64,000 nt of DNA from Lentisphaerota bacterium (GTDB lineage Bacteria > Verrucomicrobiota > Kiritimatiellia > UBA8416 > JAIOPI01). The stretch spans positions 124,001-188,000 of the forward strand of contig JAIOPI010000031.1 of NCBI GenBank assembly GCA_021413965.1, read 5' to 3'. Position 1 is the first letter of the stretch. Each line of letters begins with the position of its first letter. The position numbers and the translations under genes are program-made. Of the stretch, positions 27,117-36,418 are shown one piece after another. The notes beneath the pieces are model-generated. The model was given only the letters and a program-made list of their open reading frames with translations. It made no database searches and had not been told where the DNA came from.

Positions 27117-27727
27117 TCTGGAATCCTTACCATCCCGACTTGCGCTCCCTGACCCCACCGGTGGTCGATCTCGTGGACGAGTTGGGGGCTCTTTGCGGGC
27201 AGACCCTGAGCGGTGACGGACGCCAGCTGGAGGAGGTGGTGCTGGCGGTGACGGCCACGCTGGAGTCGGAGCCCGGCGACTCGCCCCCGGATCCCAAGGT
27301 GGTTGTGACGCTGGCGTCGAAGGCCTTGTGGGCGATTGGCGAGACGCGCGCCGCGCGGCGTCTGGGCCTGCTGGCGACGGGGATGATGCGGCAGGCCGAG
27401 TGGAATGTGGCCGGGGATGCGCCCATGTGGGTGCTCGATGTTCAGCCGCTGGCCAAGGATCCCGGCAACGTGCTGGAGATGCAGCTGATCGGCCACCTGG
27501 ATTTGATTCTGGATTGCATGTCGGACGTCTGGGACGATGCCGACGGCGGCGGGGTGCTGGGGCTGTTGCACCTGGATGCGTTTCGGCGTCCGGGGCGGCG
27601 GCATGGCGGCCGCCCGGCGTGGGCGGATGAGATTATGTCGGCCTGCGGCACGCGTCTGGCGGCCATCGGCAGGCGCCGGGGGTGGGCGCGGAAGCCCGCC
27701 GTGATCGCACTGGACCTGCACGGCTGA
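27113..27727 (+). CDS. Conserved-looking hypothetical protein coupled to nrdR
   Basis: A 204-residue soluble protein that begins inside the nrdR stop codon (ATGA). The middle part is helical (LEEVVLAVTATLE, LASKALWAIGETRAARRLGLL), followed by WVLDVQPLAKDPGNVLEMQLIGHLDLILDCMSDVWDD and a basic glycine-rich tail. I recognise no family. The tight coupling suggests a cellular role close to nucleotide metabolism or NrdR function, but this is inferred only from position. The coding signal is supported by sustained third-position GC and the lack of a competing frame. Confidence 0.7.
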   Translation: MIWNPYHPDLRSLTPPVVDLVDELGALCGQTLSGDGRQLEEVVLAVTATLESEPGDSPPDPKVVVTLASKALWAIGETRAARRLGLLATGMMRQAEWNVAGDAPMWVLDVQPLAKDPGNVLEMQLIGHLDLILDCMSDVWDDADGGGVLGLLHLDAFRRPGRRHGGRPAWADEIMSACGTRLAAIGRRRGWARKPAVIALDLHG

Positions 27728-27783
27728 GGATGTAGGGCGCGGGGCATGAGGGTAGAGGGACTAGGGAAAGGGTGAGGAGCGCA

Positions 27784-28761
27784 ATGATTTCGACTGAGGT
27801 CATCCGGCAGCAACTTCAGAATGTGCTGGAGTCGACGCATATCGAGGGGCTGGGCGAGCGGCAACAGGGCAAGGTGCGGGACAGTTACCGGATTGGCGAC
27901 CGACGGGTGCTGATCGTGACGGACCGCATCTCGGCCTTTGACTGCGTGCTTGGCACGATCCCGTTCAAGGGGCAGGTGCTCAACCAGCTGGCGGCTTTCT
28001 GGTTTGAGCAAACCAAGGATATTGCACCCAATCACGTGATTTCGGTGCCGGATCCGAACGTGATGGTCGTGCGCGAGTGCGCGCAGCTGCCGCTGGAGTT
28101 TGTCGTGCGCGGGTACATTACGGGGGTGACGAAGACGTCGGCCTGGTACAACTACGAGCGCGGTGTGCGGAATCTGTGCGGCAACGTGCTGCCCGACGGA
28201 TTGCGCAAGGATCAGAAGCTGGAGCGACCGATCATCACGCCGACGACGAAGCACGAGAAGCACGACCGGAACATTTCGCGGGAGGAGGCGATTGCGGAGG
28301 GGCTGATTGACGGTGCGACCTTCGACAAAGCCGCCGCGATCTGCTTGAAGCTTTACAACCGGGCCGTTGAGCATGCGGCGTCGCGCGGCCTGATCTTCGT
28401 GGACACGAAGTACGAGCTGGGGCTGATTGACGGCGAGATCGTGGTGAGCGACGAGATCAACACGCCGGATTCCTCGCGCTACTGGTTTGCGGACACGTAC
28501 GCGGAGCGGTTTGCGGCGGGGGAAGAGCAGCGCAAGCTGGACAAGGAGTACGTGCGGCAGTGGCTGGCGGATCAGGGCTTTCGCGGCGACGGGCCGCCGC
28601 CGGTGCTGACGGACGAGGTGCGGGTGGAGGCGGCGCGTCGTTACATTCAGGCGTATGAAGTGGTGACGGGGCGAGCCTTCGAAGCGGACACGCGGCCGGT
28701 TCACGCGCGCATGACGAATGCGCTGCGGCTCGACCTGGCCGGGGTACGTCAGCCGAAATAG
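27784..28761 (+). CDS. purC: Phosphoribosylaminoimidazole-succinocarboxamide synthase
   Basis: A 325-residue SAICAR synthase of de novo purine synthesis. The ATG at 27784 follows AGGAG at 27775-27779 and is preferred over an in-frame GTG four codons earlier. Family motifs are all present: GKVRDSYRI, DRISAFD, PFKGQVLNQLAAFWF, EFVVRGYITG, and VDTKYELG followed by DEINTPDSSRYW. The length (longer than the E. coli enzyme) fits the eukaryote/PVC-like long form. Confidence 0.96.
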   Translation: MISTEVIRQQLQNVLESTHIEGLGERQQGKVRDSYRIGDRRVLIVTDRISAFDCVLGTIPFKGQVLNQLAAFWFEQTKDIAPNHVISVPDPNVMVVRECAQLPLEFVVRGYITGVTKTSAWYNYERGVRNLCGNVLPDGLRKDQKLERPIITPTTKHEKHDRNISREEAIAEGLIDGATFDKAAAICLKLYNRAVEHAASRGLIFVDTKYELGLIDGEIVVSDEINTPDSSRYWFADTYAERFAAGEEQRKLDKEYVRQWLADQGFRGDGPPPVLTDEVRVEAARRYIQAYEVVTGRAFEADTRPVHARMTNALRLDLAGVRQPK

Positions 28762-28848
28762 CGTCTGTGCGGGCAGGTGGGGGGCGGAAGGCGTGCGGCC
28801 GTATTGAGCGGCTGGCGGCGAGCCTTCGTGTGACCGGCAGGATACGGC

Positions 28849-29187
28849 ATGGCAAGTCAGCGGAAGTTAAGGCGGATTCAGCTCATCACCGCGCTGCAGG
28901 TGTTCGATCCGGCCAGCAGCCAGCTCCTGGGCGTGGTGAACGACATCACGGTGGAAGGGGTCGGGGTGCGCGTGCGGGAGAAGATGCAGGTGCAGCAGCA
29001 TTACGCGCTGCGGCTGGCGCTGCCCGCGGCGATCAATGGCGCCAGCCTGCTGGACGTCAGGGGGCGGTGCGCCTGGGCCGGGGTGTCGAGCAATCCAGAC
29101 TTGTTCGACGTCGGGTTTCAGTTTGTTGATCTTGCGCCCGATGCGGTTGAGGTGATCGAGGAGTTGATCCGCCGCTATCAGCGCTGA
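28849..29187 (+). CDS. PilZ-like domain protein
   Basis: A 112-residue protein resembling a single PilZ domain: a basic N-terminus (RKLRRIQL) in place of the RxxxR c-di-GMP motif, the NDITVEGVGV segment in place of (D/N)xSxxG, a conserved Cys-Ala-Trp near residue 71 and FDVGFQFVDL towards the end. The binding residues are only partly conserved, so c-di-GMP binding is uncertain. It is 16 bp upstream of the giant coiled-coil gene and almost certainly co-transcribed with it. Confidence 0.75.
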   Translation: MASQRKLRRIQLITALQVFDPASSQLLGVVNDITVEGVGVRVREKMQVQQHYALRLALPAAINGASLLDVRGRCAWAGVSSNPDLFDVGFQFVDLAPDAVEVIEELIRRYQR

Positions 29188-29203
29188 CGACTGCAGACAG
29201 AAC

Positions 29204-32200
29204 ATGGAAAACGGCACCATAGGCAAAGCGCAGGACGTGCAGGAGAAGTGGGTTCTGCGGACGGGGCCGGAGACGATCTACGGTGAACTGGCGCTGGGCG
29301 TTCTGGCCCAGTGGGCTGAGCAGGGGCGCATCACGCCCGACAGCGAAGTGTCGCGCAATGGCCGGGACTGGGTGAGGGCCGAGACCGTTGCCGACCTGAA
29401 GATGGATTGGTTTGTGTCGCTGAAGAGCGGCATGAACTACGGGCCGGTCAATCTCCTGGCCGTGCCCGGGCTGTTCCGGCGGGGGATCATCGACCGCACC
29501 GCCGTTCTGGAGCACAAAATCACGCACCGGAAGATCCCGGCGATTGAACTGCTCAAAGGCCTGAAGAAGCCGGGGGGGGCGGCGCCAACGCCGGTCCCGG
29601 CCTCGCCGGAGACGGGGCCCGCCGTGGTCGGCGGGACGGGTGCGGGAGCGGTGGAGCGGGGCACGGCAGACGAGCGCGACACGCCGACGGCGGACGCCGT
29701 TCCGCGCGAGCTGGTGCCGGCGGCGGATATTTCGCGCCATCTTCACATTGCCAAGGAGCGCATAGCCGAGCTGAGCATGCGGCTGGCGGCCCTCCAGTCC
29801 GAGCGGAACCGCGCCGAGTCGGAGACGAAGACGACCGCGCAGATTCAGGAACGCGCGTTGGAAGACGCGCGGCGGCTGGTGGCGCAGGCGCAGCGCGAGC
29901 GTGACGAAGCGGTGACGGAACAGCGCCAGGTGGAGCTGAAGCTGACACGGCAGGTCAACGATCTGGAGAGTCTGCTGCGGGATCGCCAGCGTGCCACAGA
30001 GTCCACGGAGTTGACGCGCCGCGACATGGCCCAGAAGGCCGAAGCGCTGGACGTGCGCGTGCGCGAATTTGAGGCGTTGGCGGCCAGGAGCGAGGCGCTG
30101 CTGGCGGAAGCCCGGGAGGGGCTGCGGGCCGAGCGTGAGCAGAGCGCGGAATTGCGGCTGCGGCTGCAAACGCAGGAATTCGAGTACAAGCACCACGAGG
30201 CGCACTGGCAGGAACAGATGCAGGCGCTCGCGGGGCAGGCGAGCCCGGAGAAGGTCAAGGAGTTGGAATCACGTTCGGCCGACCTGGCGCACGAGCTGGA
30301 AGTCAGCCGGCATGCGGCGGACGAGGAGCGTTCCCGGGTAGTGGCGGCATTCAAGGCCGAAGCTGACGGACGGAATGCCGCGTTGGCGGGCAAGATCAAG
30401 GCGCTGGAGGCGACCGTCGTGCGCGGGGCGGCTGAGCATCGGCACCTGGCCGAGGAGATGGAGACGCAGCGGGGACAGCTGCTGGCGGCTCAGGAGGAGG
30501 TGCGGCGCGCGCAGGATGCCGAGAAGGCTGTTGCGGCCGAGCTGGCGGAGGCGCGGCAATCGGCAGAGGCGCTGCTGGCGCAGGCGGTGACCGGGTGGCA
30601 GCGGCGGGTTGAGCAGGCAGAGGCGGAGGTGGCACGGCTGGCCACGGCGCACGCCCAAAGTGTCGCGGCTCTGAAGCATGATGCCGGGCAGCGGGAGGCG
30701 GCGCTCGTGGCGCGGGCCAAGATCCTGCAGGACGCGGCTGACCGCGAGGCGGCGGCCGTTGCCAAGGCGGCGAACCTGGAAGCGGTCGCGGCGCGGGCGG
30801 CGGCGGATTGGCAGCGCGCGAATCAGGACGCCATGGCGTTCAAAGCGCAAGTGAATGGCGCGCAGGAGGCCGCAGGTCGTGCGGAAGCCATCCGTAAAGC
30901 GATCGAAGGAGAGTTGGCGGCGGCGCGGGCGGAAGTGGAGGCGGAGCGCGCCAAGGTGACCGCGGACTGGACGCAACGCCTCGCGGCGGAACAGGCCTCG
31001 CACGCTCAGGCCGTGGCGTCGCTGAAGGATGAGGCTGCCAAGAGGGAGGCGTCGGCGGCCGCGAGGATCGCCTCGTTGGAGGAGGCGGCGGCGCGGGCGG
31101 CGGCGGACGCGCAACGCGCGGCTGAGGCGTCGGCGGCGCTCAGGGGGCAGGTTGTGGGCGCTGAAGCGTCGGCGAAGCGCACCGTCGAGGCGCGGAACGC
31201 CTTGGAATCGGAGCTGGCGGCGGCGCGGGCGCAGGTGGAGGCGGAGCGCGCCAAGGTGACCGCCGACTGGACGCAGCGCCTCGCGGCGGAACAGGCCGCG
31301 CACGCTCAGGCCGTGGCGTCGCTGAAGGATGAGACTGCCAAGCGGGAGGCGTCGGCGGCCGCGAGGATTGTCTCGTTGGAGGAGGAGGCGGCGCACGCGG
31401 TGGCCGACGTGCAGTGCGCGGGTGAGCAGTCGGCGGCGCTCAAGTCGGTACTGGCAGAGGCGCAGATGGCGGCTCAGCGGGCGGAGCGGGTGCAGCGTGA
31501 GTCCGAGTCCGAACTGGCGGCGGCCAGGCAGAGGGATGCGGAGCACGCGAAAGTCATGGCCGAGTTGCAGGGCAGGCTGGTGACGGCAGAAGCCGCCCAG
31601 GCGCGGAGCGTTGGTGCGTTGAAGCAGGAGGCGACGGCGCGCGAGGCGGAGGCTGCCGCGGCGTTGGCGCGGGCGCGGGAGGAAACCGTAGAAGTCCAGA
31701 AGGCCTGTAAGTCTCTCGAGTCGCGGGTGAAAGAAGCCGAGCGGGTTGCCGCGGGGCGCGAGAGCGAACTGGCCGAGGTGCGGCTGACGCTGGCCGTGGC
31801 AAAGGTCGGGGCCGAGCGCGCGGCCGCACTCGAGGCTCAACTGGGGCAGCAGACAGCGACCGGTGCGACGCTGGCTGCCGAGCGCGCCACGTGGGCAGCC
31901 GCGATGGAGGCGCTGAAGCGGGATCTGGCGGCAGCCGTCGAGACGGTCGCGAAGGATAAGCGGGCTCTGGAAGCAGCGGCCAAACGCGAGGCGGTGCTGA
32001 AGCAGGACGGGTTGCGCCATCGCGAAGAGCTTGACCGGCTCGAGAAGGAGGTTGAGCGACTGCACGCGGCGCAGAAGGAGTCCACCAAGCGCGGGGCAGA
32101 GCAGGAGCGACACTTGACCTCCATGCGCAAGGAAGTGGCGGGGCTCAAAGCGGAACTGGCGGAAGCGGCCCAACAGGTGCAGGTGATGTCGGCTGCGGAT

Positions 32201-32938
32201 TTGAATCTGCAGGGCCAGTCAGCGGCCTGGGATGTGGAGCGGCGGAAGCTGGAAGAGCGGCTGGCGTCGACCACGAAGGATATGGAGCAGCGACTGTCGA
32301 CGGTGGTGGCGGCGCGTGCCGACGCTGACAGGCAGGCCAAGCGCCTGGCCGAGGCGCAGGCGCAGGATGCGCGGCGCCTGGATGAGTTGCAGCGGTCTTC
32401 ACGCGAGCAGGCGGAGCGTCTGGCGTCGGTGCGCAACGCGTTGCAGAGCGCGAGGCAGGATGCGGAGGCGCGGCTGGGCGTTCTGACCGGGGTGGCGCCG
32501 ATCGAGTGGTACGTCATGTTGGACGGAGGCAATATCTTTGGCCCGGTGTCGCTGGACATGCTTTACGAGTGGGCGGCGGAATGCCGGCTGGGGCCGGGGC
32601 ATTCCATTTCCAGGGATCGAAAGACCTGGGAACCGGTGGAGCGTGTTGCCGGACTGGGGCTGGAGTGGATGGTGACGTTGGCGGACGATAGCGCGTATGG
32701 ACCGGTGAACGTGTTTGCGGTACGTCACCTGATGGCGGATGGCGTCCTGGCGGCGGGTAAACCGATCACACATTGCCGGGACGGGCGCAAGGGCACATGG
32801 GAGGAAATCGTCGCCATGGAAGTGCGCCGGATTCGTGCCGAGGCGGCCATGCCATCGGCGCAGGCGGATCAGGCACGCGCCGGGCTGGGCAAGCTGACGG
32901 AGCAGGTTCGGCAGTTGGAATCGCTTTGCGGGGCGTAG
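29204..32938 (+). CDS. Giant coiled-coil protein capped at both ends by paired GYF_2-like modules
   Basis: A 1244-residue protein. Residues 15-118 hold two GYF_2-like modules (WVLRTGPETIYGEL, then WFVSLKSGMNYGPVN). About 165-1090 is a nearly continuous Ala/Glu/Arg-rich coiled coil with heptad character. Residues 1101-1203 hold two more modules (WYVMLDGGNIFGPVS, then WMVTLADDSAYGPVN). There is no signal peptide or membrane helix, so it is cytoplasmic. Three 100-residue repeats lie at about 570-869, two of them close to identical in DNA. The geometry, adaptor modules at both ends of a long rod, suggests a dimeric scaffold or tether. GYF-type modules bind proline-rich peptides in known cases. 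Its partner is probably the PilZ-like protein encoded just upstream. Confidence 0.8.
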   Translation: MENGTIGKAQDVQEKWVLRTGPETIYGELALGVLAQWAEQGRITPDSEVSRNGRDWVRAETVADLKMDWFVSLKSGMNYGPVNLLAVPGLFRRGIIDRTAVLEHKITHRKIPAIELLKGLKKPGGAAPTPVPASPETGPAVVGGTGAGAVERGTADERDTPTADAVPRELVPAADISRHLHIAKERIAELSMRLAALQSERNRAESETKTTAQIQERALEDARRLVAQAQRERDEAVTEQRQVELKLTRQVNDLESLLRDRQRATESTELTRRDMAQKAEALDVRVREFEALAARSEALLAEAREGLRAEREQSAELRLRLQTQEFEYKHHEAHWQEQMQALAGQASPEKVKELESRSADLAHELEVSRHAADEERSRVVAAFKAEADGRNAALAGKIKALEATVVRGAAEHRHLAEEMETQRGQLLAAQEEVRRAQDAEKAVAAELAEARQSAEALLAQAVTGWQRRVEQAEAEVARLATAHAQSVAALKHDAGQREAALVARAKILQDAADREAAAVAKAANLEAVAARAAADWQRANQDAMAFKAQVNGAQEAAGRAEAIRKAIEGELAAARAEVEAERAKVTADWTQRLAAEQASHAQAVASLKDEAAKREASAAARIASLEEAAARAAADAQRAAEASAALRGQVVGAEASAKRTVEARNALESELAAARAQVEAERAKVTADWTQRLAAEQAAHAQAVASLKDETAKREASAAARIVSLEEEAAHAVADVQCAGEQSAALKSVLAEAQMAAQRAERVQRESESELAAARQRDAEHAKVMAELQGRLVTAEAAQARSVGALKQEATAREAEAAAALARAREETVEVQKACKSLESRVKEAERVAAGRESELAEVRLTLAVAKVGAERAAALEAQLGQQTATGATLAAERATWAAAMEALKRDLAAAVETVAKDKRALEAAAKREAVLKQDGLRHREELDRLEKEVERLHAAQKESTKRGAEQERHLTSMRKEVAGLKAELAEAAQQVQVMSAADLNLQGQSAAWDVERRKLEERLASTTKDMEQRLSTVVAARADADRQAKRLAEAQAQDARRLDELQRSSREQAERLASVRNALQSARQDAEARLGVLTGVAPIEWYVMLDGGNIFGPVSLDMLYEWAAECRLGPGHSISRDRKTWEPVERVAGLGLEWMVTLADDSAYGPVNVFAVRHLMADGVLAAGKPITHCRDGRKGTWEEIVAMEVRRIRAEAAMPSAQADQARAGLGKLTEQVRQLESLCGA
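30911..31810 (+). repeat. Three tandem 300-bp in-frame repeats within the coiled-coil gene
   Basis: Units begin at 30911, 31211 and 31511, each starting with codons for E-L-A-A-A-R. The first two share long identical stretches (the segment encoding VEAERAKVTADWTQRLAAEQ and the next 20 residues), the third is more diverged. Exact 100-codon spacing preserves the coiled-coil register. Confidence 0.8.
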
Positions 32939-33059
32939 CGCGGACACGCGCCGGCACCGACGTAGAGTCGCCTGGCCTTGACGGACAGCGCTCCGGTGGC
33001 GTGAGGCCGGACACATCCGCCATGCGATTCCGCAACCAGCGTGGTTGAGTATCGCGGTG

Positions 33060-34283
33060 TTACCAGCGGAGTTTGGCCGCTTGGAGGCGACGGCCCAGTT
33101 CCGTGAACACACGCTCGTCGTCCTGGTCACCGGCGGACTCAAATGTTGCGGAGAAGCGCAGGAAGGCACCCGCATCGTCCCACGGCACGGTGGAGACCAA
33201 CTGTTCGCGGATGAGGAATTGCGAGGCTTCCTCGGCATTGGCAAACGTGCGGTCGCCGGCGCCGCGCGGCGCGGCGACGTAGAGGTAGAAGGTGCCGCCC
33301 GGCATACTGGCGTTGGCGCCGGCTGCGCGCAGCGTTTCGACGAGGCGCCGCATGCGCTGTTCGTAATGAGCACGGATGCTGTCGGCCAGTGCACGGTCCG
33401 CGATGCCGGCGCAGGCGGCGACCTGGATGGCCTTGAACTGTCCGGAATCAATGTTGTCCTTGACCTCGGCATAGGCCTTTACGGCGCGCGCCGACCCGCA
33501 GACAAATCCGAGACGCCAGCCGGTCATGTTGTAACTCTTGCTCATGGAGTGCAACTCCACGGCCACGTCCTTGCCGCCTGGGCGGCTCATGATGGAAAGG
33601 CCGGAACGTCCGAAGACCAGGGTGGCGTAGGCGGCGTCCTGGACGATCAGGATGTTATGCCGCTTCGCGAACGCGATCAGCGCGTCGAAGAACGCCTCGG
33701 ACGGCGGCGCGCCCGTGGGGTTGTTCGGGTAATTCACGTAGAACAGCTTGGCGCGGCGCGCGGTGTCGGCGTCAATGGACGACAAGTCGGGATAGAACTG
33801 GTTTTGCGGCAGGAGCGGGAGCTTGACGACCTGGCCGCCGAGGTAGGCGGCGTGGGTGGCCATGACCGGATAACCGGGCACAGTGGTCAGGACGACATCG
33901 CCGGGATTCACAAAGCACAGCGGCATGATGGCGAGCGCGGGTTTGGAGCCGATGCTGTGGTTGATTTCGGTCTGGGGGTCGAGATCGGCGACGCCGAAGA
34001 ACGTCCGCATGTAGTCGGCGGCCGCCTGCTTGAACGCATCGATGCCGTTGTCGGCGTAGCCGCGGTTGGCGGGATCGTCGACCGCGCGCTTGAGGGCTTG
34101 GCGGATGGCCATGGGGGCCATCTGGTCCGGTTCGCCGACGCCGAAATCCAGCAACTCGATGCCGGGCTTCCGGCTGCGGGCGTCGGCTTTGGCGCGTTTG
34201 ATCTTTTCGAATTTGTAAATGGCGTTGGTGGTGCCAAAGGCGGCACCGCCGATGCGTTCGGCAAAGAGGGTCTGAATATCCAT
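33060..34283 (-). CDS. dapL: LL-diaminopimelate aminotransferase
   Basis: A 407-residue fold-type I PLP aminotransferase that makes LL-diaminopimelate for lysine and peptidoglycan. The start at 34283 follows GGAG; a TTG two codons earlier is also in frame. Motifs: the N-terminal FGVGEPDQM, the NYPNNPTGA segment, PLP lysine K249 in SMSKSYNMTGWR. This is the DapL route typical of Chlamydiae, PVC relatives, cyanobacteria and plants. The gene has a consensus promoter 30-60 bp upstream and is convergent with the coiled-coil gene, 121 bp apart. Confidence 0.93.
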   Translation of the reverse strand: MDIQTLFAERIGGAAFGTTNAIYKFEKIKRAKADARSRKPGIELLDFGVGEPDQMAPMAIRQALKRAVDDPANRGYADNGIDAFKQAAADYMRTFFGVADLDPQTEINHSIGSKPALAIMPLCFVNPGDVVLTTVPGYPVMATHAAYLGGQVVKLPLLPQNQFYPDLSSIDADTARRAKLFYVNYPNNPTGAPPSEAFFDALIAFAKRHNILIVQDAAYATLVFGRSGLSIMSRPGGKDVAVELHSMSKSYNMTGWRLGFVCGSARAVKAYAEVKDNIDSGQFKAIQVAACAGIADRALADSIRAHYEQRMRRLVETLRAAGANASMPGGTFYLYVAAPRGAGDRTFANAEEASQFLIREQLVSTVPWDDAGAFLRFSATFESAGDQDDERVFTELGRRLQAAKLRW

Positions 34284-34319
34284 GTGCAACTCCGCTAAAT
34301 CTGGTCAACGTGAGCGGGC

Positions 34320-34347
34320 ATTATAGGGGCGTGCCGTGGGATGTCAA
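34320..34347 (-). promoter_or_regulatory. Consensus sigma-70 promoter for dapL
   Basis: On the minus strand TTGACA (complement of 34342-34347), 16-bp spacer, TATAAT (complement of 34320-34325): a perfect match in both hexamers. The predicted start near 34313 gives a 30-nt leader. The -35 lies 16 bp from the stop codon of the upstream gene. Confidence 0.85.
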
Positions 34348-34363
34348 AGCGGGAGGATGTGTT

Positions 34364-36418
34364 TTACGGATCGGTCACGCCGAGGGAGGCAAGCTGGCGG
34401 CGGTAGAAGGCGGTGCGGGCGGGATCGTGGCGATTGGCGGCGCGCTCCAGTGCCGCGCGATAGAGGATGCGGGCCTGCTCGGGATGGCCATGCCCGACGA
34501 GCATGGCCCCGAGATTTTGAATGGCGAGATCGAGGTCCGGGTTCAGGACAATGGCAGCCTCAAAGTGCTGGATGGCTTCTTCCGCGCGGCCCTGGCCGTT
34601 GAGGGCAGACCCGAGGTTGTTGTGAACCGCGGCGTCGTTGGGATCAATCTCGAGGGCCTCATAGAAAATGGGAATTGCGGCCTCGGACTGGTTCTGGCGA
34701 ATGAGTGACATGGCCAGTTGGTTGCGGACGGCGGCGTTGCGTGGAGTCAGCGCCGACAGCACACGGAACTGCGTGGTTGCTCCGGGGAAGTTTCCGGTGC
34801 GGTAGAGGGCACTGGCGAGGTTACTGCGCGCCGTGACGTTGCGCGGGTTGGCATCGATGGCGAGGCGATAGTTGGCGATGGCATCGGGGTCACGCTCCAG
34901 CCGTTCGAATGCCACGCCCAGACTGTTGAGTGCATCGTCGTAGCCAGGCTGCAGGGCGACGGCCTGCTTGAGCAGCCGGCACGCCTCCTCGTTGTTTCCG
35001 AGTCGGGACTGGCGTGCGCCGAGGCAGTAATACATTTCGGCGCGGTAGGGGCCGCGCTCCTGCGGGAAGGGGCCGGGGACACTGGTGACGATGACGAGGA
35101 TCAGCATCAGGGGCGCGATCACGCGCAGGCGGCGGGGAGTGGCGCGGTAATCATTGACTAACGCGGCGGCACCGGCGGTGGCGCACACGGCCAACACGGG
35201 AATGACGGGGATCCGGTAGCGGGCTGAGACAAAGACCAGGATGACGGCGGCGGGGTAGAGAGCGAGGAACAGCCGGATGGGGGCGGGGATGTCGCGCCAG
35301 CGGCGGTAGAGTCCGTAGGCGGCGAGGGGGAGCAGCAAGGCGAAGGGGAAGCCGACGGGGCCGGCACGCCAGACGAGGGTTTTCAGGATGAGGGACCAGT
35401 CGCGATAGAGGTAGAGGTCTTCGTTGCGAGGCAGCTCGCGCGGGGACAGGAACTGAACGGTCTTGCGGAACATGCCGCGGATGAACGGGAGGGGTTGAGA
35501 TTTGGCGTATGCGAGTGCCTGGTGCGAAAAGAAGTCTGACGTTTCGCGACCGGGCGCGATGCCGTAGCGCGCCGGGAGCAGGGTGAGGTTATCCCATTCA
35601 TAGCCGGGGCGGATTGCCACCGTGTGATCAGAATCAGGATTATTGCCGATGTAAAGATTGAGGCCGCCCGAGTAGGGCAGGATGGAGAGGCTGCCGGTGA
35701 CGTGATGGCTGAGAAGGGAAACGGGAAGGAGGGGGAGCAGGAGGCCGGCGGTGAGGGCGAGCACCACGTGGGAAAGGCGGCGCAGGGGGATGGCCGACTG
35801 GCGCCAGAGGGACCAGGCGGCCCAGGCTGTGGCGACGGCAAGGAAGGGAATGAAGGTTGGGCGGGACAGGCTGCTGAGCGCGGCGGCGAGGCCAAGTGTA
35901 AACCAACGGCGGAGAGACGGGCGGGTTGCGGCATCGAGCAGGCAGAGTATCAAGGCTGGTGCCCAGAAGGCCTCCCAGCCAGTGCCAAGCAGCTCGCCGT
36001 CGTAGAAGATCATGGGGCCATAGAATGCGGTCGCGAGGCCGGCGACGAGCGGCCAGGGGCGGGGGAGAAAGCGGCGCGCCAGATCGAAGGTGAGGACGCA
36101 GGTTCCGGCGCCCAGGATGGCCTGCAGGAGTTTGGCCACGATGAGGGAGCCATGCCCGAAGGCAAGAGCGGCGGTCAGGAACGCCGGATAGAAGAAGGGC
36201 TGCCAGAAGAAGGCCGGGCTGAAATGGCCGGTCTGGAGCGCGCTGCGGGCGAGATCGACATAGGTTTCGGCATCAATAATGGGGGCGAAGAAGGTCGGCG
36301 TGTCGGAGGATTCCCAGAGGTAAAGGAGACGGACGGCGAGCGCGGCGAAGAAAACGAACCAGGGGCGTGTGTGGGCGGCGGATGGGGATGGTGCGCCGCC
36401 GGTTTGTTGAGGCGTCAT
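34364..36418 (-). CDS. Membrane glycosyltransferase (GT39/83-like) with C-terminal TPR domain
   Basis: The start at 36418 overlaps the acyltransferase stop (ATGA) and gives 684 residues. Residues 20-450 have about ten to twelve transmembrane helices; the first periplasmic loop contains DAETY (49-53), the acidic pair typical of polyprenol-phosphate-dependent glycosyltransferases of the ArnT/PMT type. Residues 460-684 form about six tetratricopeptide repeats (for example ALNSLGVAFERLERDPDAI and AVHNNLGSALNGQGRAEEAI). It probably transfers a sugar to lipid A, a cell-surface glycan or protein; the coupled lpxL-like gene favours an envelope lipid. Confidence 0.85.
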   Translation of the reverse strand: MTPQQTGGAPSPSAAHTRPWFVFFAALAVRLLYLWESSDTPTFFAPIIDAETYVDLARSALQTGHFSPAFFWQPFFYPAFLTAALAFGHGSLIVAKLLQAILGAGTCVLTFDLARRFLPRPWPLVAGLATAFYGPMIFYDGELLGTGWEAFWAPALILCLLDAATRPSLRRWFTLGLAAALSSLSRPTFIPFLAVATAWAAWSLWRQSAIPLRRLSHVVLALTAGLLLPLLPVSLLSHHVTGSLSILPYSGGLNLYIGNNPDSDHTVAIRPGYEWDNLTLLPARYGIAPGRETSDFFSHQALAYAKSQPLPFIRGMFRKTVQFLSPRELPRNEDLYLYRDWSLILKTLVWRAGPVGFPFALLLPLAAYGLYRRWRDIPAPIRLFLALYPAAVILVFVSARYRIPVIPVLAVCATAGAAALVNDYRATPRRLRVIAPLMLILVIVTSVPGPFPQERGPYRAEMYYCLGARQSRLGNNEEACRLLKQAVALQPGYDDALNSLGVAFERLERDPDAIANYRLAIDANPRNVTARSNLASALYRTGNFPGATTQFRVLSALTPRNAAVRNQLAMSLIRQNQSEAAIPIFYEALEIDPNDAAVHNNLGSALNGQGRAEEAIQHFEAAIVLNPDLDLAIQNLGAMLVGHGHPEQARILYRAALERAANRHDPARTAFYRRQLASLGVTDP

